Shown here: positions 57,868-64,000 of the stretch, in pieces
Numbering within the stretch: position 1 is the first letter of the stretch
Layout: the number at the start of each line of letters is the position of its first letter
The notes under the pieces: generated by a model
Told to the model about the DNA's origin: nothing
Database searches by the model: none
Seen by the model: only the letters and a program-made list of their open reading frames with translations
Origin: Paracentrotus lividus
Taxonomy: Eukaryota; Echinodermata; Echinoidea; Camarodonta; Echinidae
Direction of reading: 5' to 3'
Assembly: GCA_940671915.1 (NCBI GenBank)
Contig: CALNVZ010000174.1
Location: 77,819,503 to 77,883,502 of the forward strand
DNA length: 64,000 bases
Translations under genes and position numbers: made by a program

Positions 57868-60556
57868 CATCTCAACACTAACGGTTTCATAGTCATACGT
57901 TTTTGTTTCATCTTTCTTTACCTTTGTTTTTCTCTACATTTCGTGACAGGACCAGCGCACACACTAACATCATGCCGTTACATATTGAGTTACATGGGAT
58001 TCTTTGGAATGACATGTGCTTTTATGAATCGGGTCAACCTCAGCGTTGCCATAACAGCAATGGCTAACAGTACATACAGCACCACCTACAATTCCATCAA
58101 CTCAACGGCCGAACTGTGCCCTGCAAGATCCGATGATCAGGAAGGGGGTGAAAACGTCAAGGTATGTTATATTTGATAATGATTTTATTTCGTTGTTTTC
58201 GTATGCTGCAAAAGTGTAAATGAAAATGAAAAGTGAGAAAATATTCATTCATTTCGCTCACATCAGTCGTGACGCGAAAATGAAAAGACGCGAACCTTTC
58301 AAGCAATCAAAGAGCACCCAGACGACCACCGGAATCTTAAAAAAAAATTAGTAGGTAACCAGTCAGAGATCGGATCCGGGAACCAGCGGGTCATCATTCC
58401 ATCATTACCCGGCCGCCAGGAGAATATTCCTCGACTTCTTCACTGAAGTCTTGACGGCATCGAATGACGATTGACGAAAAATCATCGGCGCATAAAGACC
58501 TCATGGCATCACCTGGGTTTTGCCGTTTCTCGTGCTTCGTGTTCAAGCAATCAAAGAGCACACAGACGACTACCGGAATAATTTTAAGAAATTAGTAGGT
58601 AACCAGTCAGAGATCGGATCCGGGAACCAGCGGGTCATCATTCCATCATTGCCCGGCCGCCAGGAAAATATCCCTTGATTTCGTCAAGTCTTGACGGCAT
58701 CGACTGACGATTGACGAAAAATCATCGGCGCATAAAGACGTAATGGCATCACCTGGGTATTGCCGTTTCTCGTGCTTCGTGTTCTCGACTACGGAAGCGT
58801 ATAGGCCTAAGTGCCAACCAGATGACGAGATAAGAAGATGAGAAGATGAGAAGACGAATTGTTGAAACTCGGTAAGTCGACTTGTTGGGGATGAGAAGAA
58901 AAGATGAAGACTTGCTAAGTTTCAACAAATCTACATCTTCCCTTCCTGTCCCAAACATGTAGACTTGCCAAGTTTCAATAACTCGTCATATTGGCTTTCC
59001 GTCCCGAACAAGTCGACCTGCCGAGTTTGAGCAACTTTTCATCTTGTCTTATTGTCCAAAACAAGTCGACTTGCCAAGGTTCGACAACTCTTTATCTTGT
59101 CTTCCTGTCCAAAACAAGTCGACTTTCCAAGTTTCAACAACTCGTCTTTGTGCCTTCTTGTCTCAAACAAGTCGAATTGCCGAGTTTCAACAACTCGTCG
59201 TCATGTCTTCTTGTCCCTAATAAGTCAAATTGCCAAGTTCCAGCAAATTGTCGTCTTGTTTTCTTGTCCCAAACAAGTCGAATTGCCAAGTTCCAGCAAA
59301 TTGTCCATATCAATTCTACTCCACGTGAAATGTAAATCTAACGTATGACATTAAATCTTAACATAAAGACGCGTCCGTTATTTGAGGAGGGGAAACGCAA
59401 CATTACATTCATGAGTTTAGTGGAAATGCACGCAGCTGAAGAACAAAACCCGCGCTAACGGCGGGAAGCGACCGATTGACAACTGCATGCAATTATTACT
59501 TAGCGCACAAAAACTCGCCTAAGAAAACTTCCCTGTCGGTAAAATGGAATTGTCAGTCGATCCGTTCGAGGAAATTAGTCCTGGAAATGAAATAAATAAT
59601 TGAACTTTTATCATAGTTTTCGTAGGTAGATGCTTCAGACCAGATTGGGGAAAAAGACATTTTGGCAAGCCTATAACACCATTGTGCTAAAGTTGTAATC
59701 AGAATCTTTATTTCACATAGATTGATGTTCCTAACGATTATTGATATAAATAGTGATCTTGTCACATCTTGCGAAGACGCCGTCCACATTCGATATGCAT
59801 GTGATATGCGGAAATATTGACCCATCGAGTAAAGATTCGTTTGTGATAATGTTCAAAGTGACAGGCCTTTTTTTAACCAATCGAGATGAATGTACCATAT
59901 TTGGAAAGCTGAGAATTCAAGCTTTTAAAAACTGCTTGATCATTAAGGTGTAATATAATTATGCGTAATCGAGGAAGATGACTATGCAGCGTATGAGCTA
60001 TTTTGAGAGCAAAATTGGCCATATTGTAAAGGAATTTGATCTTACTAGGATTTCGAATTGACACAAGTGACAGGACTTTTTTTTCCCTTTGCAATAAGTT
60101 ATTCCTATTTTTGAAAAATTCGGACTCTATAGCGTATTTATTCAAGTTGATCATTTCTTTGAAAAGATAGTTGCTCGCCATAATCAAGAAAACAAAGTGA
60201 AAAAACTGTGCAAAATACAAAAAGTCTATGGCCGCGTTCGCTTTGCGTAGAGTGATAGCGCCCTCTTCCCCTTAAGTTTACAACTAGAATTGATATGGTC
60301 TTGTTTTCCTGTCACAAACAAGTCGAATTGCCGAGTTTCAGCAACTCGTCTTCTCAACATTTGACTCGTCTGAGTTGTCTTTTTAACTCGTTATCTGGTT
60401 GGCACTTACATGTATATAGTCACTCAGGTAGCTAGTTGTCTTTTAATCAACGAACAAGGGACCAGCAGCTGAGTATTGGAAAACATGAAAAAGAACCCCA
60501 CATTTACCAAACTGAACGTCTGGTAGTGCATTTCTGCTGTATATGGTCCCCCCCCC

Positions 60557-60594
<38 letters not shown>

Positions 60595-63348
60595 AAAAAA
60601 AATCTATTTGAAAAAAAAAAAAAAAGAATTCTTTTTCTAAACACACTAAATTTGTTGTCAAAATAAAGAGTATTAAATTGTCTTAACACTTGTGCTATTC
60701 TGAAATCAGATTGTAATTGTAATTGAAAAAAGTTACAATTTTGGTGAAGAACTGTGTTTTCTCTCTTTTTTAAAAGAAAGTATTTTTTTCTTCTATTTTC
60801 AATAATTTCAAATAAATAGTTTTCTAAGACAATGATGCTTGCACCTTTCCTAAAAACTACCTACTTGCATGTGCAAGATGCTGTAAAAAGAAGAAAGTAC
60901 TATCTTATTCCGATAAAGAATTATGATTCTCTAAAGTCAGGAACGCATATTTACAAAAATAAACAATTCGCCCAGTAACGGAGAAGAACCCCAGACGACA
61001 CGTTCAGTTTGGTGAATGTGGGGTTCTTTCTCATGTTTTCCAATACTCGGCTGCTGGTACCTCGTTCGTTTGTTTCGTTCGTTTGCTACTATACCGAGTG
61101 AGTCAAAAAAAACTTTACACCTAGAAAAATGTCAATAAAAAGAAAACCAATTTATAAACCCCAAATTATATTGCATATTCTGAAAAAGTAACTCCTCCTG
61201 CATCATATTGATAACATTTTTGTGTGGTATGTCCTTATGCTTGGATGAACACGACGCATTGTTTGCGAACATGTCAATATCAAATTGTGCCAGAATGGGA
61301 GTAAATTCAAAACAACAAAAAGCTAGAAAAAAGCAACTTCATCCTGATTAAAATAGCATAACTTTTTAACGAAATCAATGTCTTCCACTTAATAACTTGG
61401 CAGGGTTGTTGTTACACATATTGACTACATTTTGTATGAAAAATTAGATTGACTCGTGAAGTAATGCCACGAATGAGTACACATTAAGACTAAATTGCCA
61501 CTGATAGACCAAAAAAGCATCAAGATTCAAGATTCAAGATACTTTATTGATTTTCTTTTGTATTCAAAGTTAACAAAATAAAAATCAAATAATTAACAAC
61601 ATCAGTATGTAACATAAGAAATATTTTGTCAAAGAACACGAGAAAACAATTATAAAGAAAATTCAGGAACCAGCAAGAAGCCAAGCTTGTAAGGCGCTGG
61701 TCCCTTTAATATAAAATAGAATACAAAGTAAGCAATTTTTTTTTTTTTTACTGAAACATATTCATTGAATAATTCATAATTGAATAAATCTTAATTGAAT
61801 AATTCTTGCCCCATCCAACACGGATAAAAAACTGACTAACAGCGCACGCACTGTTAACCAGTTACCATCATGCGGGATGAGGCCAAGAAAAATAATACAA
61901 TTATTATACAAGAAGGAAAACAACAAATTAGAGAGACAAAAAATACCGGGAGGGGAACTAGGGGGGAAGGGGGGGGTGTCGAAGATTTAGATAATTGATT
62001 TTTTTATATAGTGTGCATGAAAATGTAAAGTTTGCTCTTAGGTGTTATTTGATCCTTGGTGATATCCGTCTGTCATTAGAGAAACAGAGTGATATTAGTG
62101 GTTATATGATGAAACAATAATAATTTAAGTTTGTGTTTTAATAAAAATATGCTTCTTATCTCACGCATGTCTCTGGGTAGAGATTCCAAATTTCGGCAGT
62201 AAATATTAAAGTGTTTTGTGTGAGCCACTGTACGCTTTTGGTAAAGTGTAATGGTTAATTGCCTGTAGGATACTGATGTATTTCATTATTTAGAGTAAAC
62301 ATGTTGCCAAGCGCTGGGGGCAATTCCTGATTTTGTTTCTGGAACATGTACTGCAAGGTTAAGTTTATATAAGTCATGAACTTTTAAAACATTATTAGAA
62401 AAAAACAGTGTATCAGTATGTGACGGAAATGGACGTTACTGATAACTCGCATAGCTTTTTCTTGTAGTAATAAAATTCTTTCTAATAAGTATGAAGCTCT
62501 GTTTCCCCAGGATAAAATCCCGTAATTATAGTAAGGTAATACTAAGTAGTAAAGTGATAAAAGAACCTTTGAGGGAAATGTGTATTTTAGCTTATTCATC
62601 ATTCCTTATATTCTTGAGATTATCTTACAAAATTTTTCAATGTGATATTTCCATGTTAGTTTATCATCTATTTATAGTACCTAAAAATTTAGTTTTCGAT
62701 ACTTTTGTATTTTGTACATTTATCCATGTAGAATTGGTTCGTGGTTTAATTCCGAAAAGTTTGAGCTAAATAACATAAAATTTGTTTTTTCTAGATTTAG
62801 TGATAATTTATTGGCTTTGATCCACTTTGTAACTGCTTCAAGTTCTGTATTTATACTTTCGAAAAGTGATTATTTTGTAGAAGATGTTACTCTTTCCAGA
62901 AGATGTTACTCTTTCCGAATATGTAAAATAATTTGGGGTTTATAAATTGGTTTTCTTTTTATTCACATTTTTCTAAGTGTAAAGTTTTTTTTGACTCACT
63001 CGGTAGTACTACATGTACTATATCATTTTAAGCTAATATTGTCGCATTATAAAAAAAATAAGAAGTAGGGTTAAAATGCTTTACCCCTATCATGTCCCTA
63101 TCTAGGAAGGAGAATTTCCATGGGATACCCACACGCAAGAACTCATCTTGGCTAGCATCTACTATGGCTTTCCTGTGCTGCAGATACCTGCTGGTATCAT
63201 GGCTGACAAATACCCAAACTTCTGCATCTGGGCGATAGGATTTGGCTACCTTCTATCGGATATATTCACCCTACTCATCCCTTTGGCTGCTTACACTGCT
63301 GGCGCTCCGGCAATCATTGCACTGCGAGTTCTCTCAGGACTGTCTGAG
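56663..63348 (+). CDS. SLC17-family (sialin-like) anion transporter, first three coding exons
   Basis: This is a major-facilitator membrane transporter of the SLC17 family (sialin, vesicular glutamate and phosphate transporter relatives), which moves organic anions coupled to H+ or Na+ gradients. The exons 56663-56768, 57950-58161 and 63106-63348 give 187 residues: a cytosolic N-terminus with acidic dileucine ELKPLL (residues 26-31), TM1 with FMNRVNLSVAI (the family's RVNLSVA signature), a lumenal loop with two N-glycosylation sequons (N75, N86), then WDTHTQELILASIYYGFPV and LQIPAG of TM2, and ALRVLSGLSE at the end of TM3. The rest (normally ~9 more helices, ~480-500 residues) lies beyond the right edge. 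The subfamily cannot be fixed from this part; the dileucine motif favours sialin-like lysosomal or vesicular targeting. Confidence 0.93.
57811..57867. repeat. Poly-T tract in SLC17-like intron 1
   Basis: CTT repeats followed by ~50 T, ~80 bp upstream of the exon 2 acceptor. Confidence 0.95.
57950..58161 (+). CDS. SLC17-like exon 2, TM1 and lumenal loop
   Basis: It follows a pyrimidine-rich acceptor ending GTGACAG. It encodes the first membrane helix (about residues 46-72, YILSYMGFFGMTCAFMNRVN) and a hydrophilic loop with NST sequons and a single Cys. The donor GTATGT follows a complete Lys codon. A long poly-T run (57811-57867) lies just upstream in intron 1. Confidence 0.93.
58299..58784. 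repeat. Tandem duplication, 244-bp period, SLC17-like intron 2
   Basis: TCAAGCAATCAAAGAGCAC begins both copies (58299, 58543); both end in CTCGTGCTTCGTGTTC. Differences are a handful of substitutions and short indels. Confidence 0.93.
58808..60408. mobile_element. Foldback transposon with 53-bp tandem units (TU-like)
   Basis: Termini TAAGTGCCAACCAGATGACG (left) and TAAGTGCCAACCAGATAACG (right, inverted) define a 1.6-kb element. Inside the left arm the sequence turns into eight 53-bp direct repeats (starts near 58905, 58958, 59011, 59064, 59117, 59170, 59223, 59276) built on CAAGTCGA-TTGCCAAGTTTC. One unit lies inverted at 58842-58893 and another at the right end (60308-60345). The centre (59340-60300) is non-coding. 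This layout resembles the sea urchin TU foldback elements. Confidence 0.8.
60449..61068. mobile_element. MITE with ~75-bp terminal inverted repeats
   Basis: Left arm AACGAACAAGGGACCAGCAG ... AACCCCACATTTACCAAACT; right arm is its complement with few changes (GTACCAGCAGCCGAG). The ~450-bp centre is A-rich (A33 at ~60558-60590) and non-coding. Lies between two other elements in the same intron. Confidence 0.82.
61094..63003. mobile_element. Mariner-like element with ~100-bp inverted ends, TA duplication
   Basis: Ends read CCGAGTGAGTCAAAAAAAAC then TTTACACCTA on both sides and stay similar for ~95 bp. TA flanks both ends (61092-61093, 63004-63005). No transposase is visible; the interior is largely taken up by a retrotransposon fragment (61518-62900). 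Confidence 0.83.
61518..62900 (-). pseudogene. CR1/Jockey-like non-LTR retrotransposon fragment, broken
   Basis: Minus-strand translation shows the C-terminal part of a non-LTR reverse transcriptase: TKWIKANKLSLNLEK, TNFMLFSSN, then DDKLTWKYHIEKFCKIISRI, LKYTFPSKVLLSLYYLVLPY and NYGILSWGN ... LLQEKAMRVIS. These blocks are in the order typical of CR1/Jockey-type elements (20-residue limit applied). In-frame stops and a frameshift interrupt it. The 3' end carries tandem CTTGAAT units (61520-61540) instead of poly-A, and the 5' end is truncated. Confidence 0.82.
63106..63348 (+). CDS. SLC17-like exon 3, TM2-TM3
   Basis: This 81-codon, phase-0 exon begins EGEFPWDTHTQELILASIYY and ends ALRVLSGLSE before GTGAGC, precisely where sialin homologues continue with GVTFP. 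It contains the conserved Trp-Asp, the QIPAG turn and the TM3 arginine. Context: it sits 102 bp downstream of the end of a mariner-like element. Confidence 0.94.
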
Positions 63349-63426
63349 GTGAGCAATATCTTCTCTCTGTTTTTTCCTTCTTCTTTCTTTCTTGAAGATA
63401 AAATGTGTACAAAATGTATGTACAAT

Positions 63427-63560
63427 TACACTGTAAAAAATATTTGTATTTTTACAGCAAATCTACTGTCAGCATAGTCACCATAAAAAATGTAATTCAA
63501 AAAACACTTTTGTTGTAAATTTCTACTGCAAATAATCACATGAGAAATACAAAATATACA
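63427..63560. mobile_element. Possible CACTGTAAAAAA-type element, left end only
   Basis: TACACTGTAAAAAATATTTG matches the termini of 12314-13264 and 14889-15193. The opposite end was not identified, so extent is uncertain. Confidence 0.35.
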
Positions 63561-63596
63561 TCAGGAGTAAAATTTTGTTCCGTTTTAGCCTAAATA

Positions 63597-63695
63597 GCGT
63601 CGGCCTCATGGCAGAAGGGCCTTAGCATTTTTAAAGCCCATTCATAATGTACACATACTAAAAACGTTAAGGCCCTTCTGGCATGAGGCCGACGA
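63597..63695. mobile_element. Hairpin MITE with TA duplication
   Basis: GCGTCGGCCTCATGGCAGAA-GGGCCTTAGC at the left pairs with the right arm (complement TCGTCGGCCTCATGCCAGAA-GGGCCTTAAC) over ~30 bp with four mismatches. TA flanks each end. It lies 250 bp into intron 3 of the SLC17-like gene. Confidence 0.8.
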
Positions 63696-63949
63696 TAGGT
63701 AAGCTTTATAGAACACTAATGATTTTTTTTTTCCTTCTCTTTCATAAATTCTTAGAGGAGAAATTACAACAAAACTGTTTTTTAAATTACATTTTTGTAT
63801 GGCGACTCTGCTGACATCACTTTGCTGGGTTTTTTTTTCTGTTTTTTTTTTAATTATAGTGTACAATAGGCTCCAGGGCCTGCCAATGAACCGATATAAG
63901 ATTTCAACACCCCTCTTTTACCCGTGTTTCCCAATATTTTGGAATGCAA

Positions 63950-64000
63950 CCCAATGGCGGACCCAGGCGGGGGCTGCGGAGGCCCCCCCCCCCCCCCCCC
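63950..64000. mobile_element. Left end of another CGGATCC-family MITE, cut by the window
   Basis: CAATGGCGGACCCAGGCGGG followed by a G/C-rich border and C-run resembles the start of 18318-18476 and 51070-51460. The rest is outside. Confidence 0.5.

Noticed and set aside
58905..59320. Regular 53-bp repeats resembling a CRISPR array
   Set aside because: Units are contiguous with no unique spacers, no cas genes, and the host is a eukaryote; they belong to a foldback element.
59052..59348. 98- to 114-codon Ser/Leu-rich frames
   Set aside because: Translations of the 53-bp repeat; 53 is not a multiple of three, so different units are read in different frames.
1..64000. Bacterial or phage accessory region
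   Set aside because: Introns with GT/AG sites, animal gene families, microsatellites and non-LTR retrotransposons exclude it.

Overview
The window is eukaryotic genomic DNA: AT-rich, dominated by non-coding sequence, with split genes carrying canonical GT/AG introns, many microsatellites, homopolymers and small inverted-repeat transposons. The two recognisable protein genes are animal genes. The repeat style (dense short terminal-inverted-repeat elements, foldback elements, GAT/CAT and CT/GA arrays, tRNA-headed SINEs, a CR1/Jockey-like retrotransposon fragment) suggests a marine invertebrate, probably a deuterostome such as a sea urchin or another echinoderm. That taxonomic guess is inference; no species marker is present.

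Layout. 1-23,300: no gene recognised. This part holds MITE-like elements (1177-2659, 4476-4609, 11892-12022, 12314-13264, 14889-15193, 15578-15716, 18318-18476, a piggyBac-type element 20148-21010, a Tigger/pogo-type element 22665-23316) and trinucleotide arrays. 23,375-31,934, minus strand: eleven phase-compatible coding exons of NOP53 (GLTSCR2), a nucleolar 60S ribosome-assembly factor, complete at the 3' end but missing its first coding exon(s). Its introns hold a 0.55-kb foldback, two SINEs, a hammerhead-like motif and a solo LTR. 34,547-41,430 and about 42,530-49,330: a 6.9-kb segment present twice, differing almost only by single-base insertions and deletions, separated by a 25-N gap and a 1.07-kb unique piece that ends in a tRNA-Leu-like gene. 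49,550-52,450: a satellite of ~107-bp monomers with a 424-bp higher-order repeat. 56,663-63,348, plus strand: first three coding exons of an SLC17-family (sialin-like) anion transporter that runs off the right edge. Its second intron is packed with three nested or adjacent transposons.

The genes do not form a functional unit. NOP53 acts in the nucleolus (exosome recruitment and 60S maturation); the SLC17 gene encodes a membrane transporter with an acidic dileucine sorting motif suggesting a lysosomal or vesicular location. Most of the interest lies in the mobile elements (several with readable target-site duplications), the satellites, the tRNA with an amber-reading anticodon, and the likely assembly-derived duplication. 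I did not find a convincing new multi-gene system.
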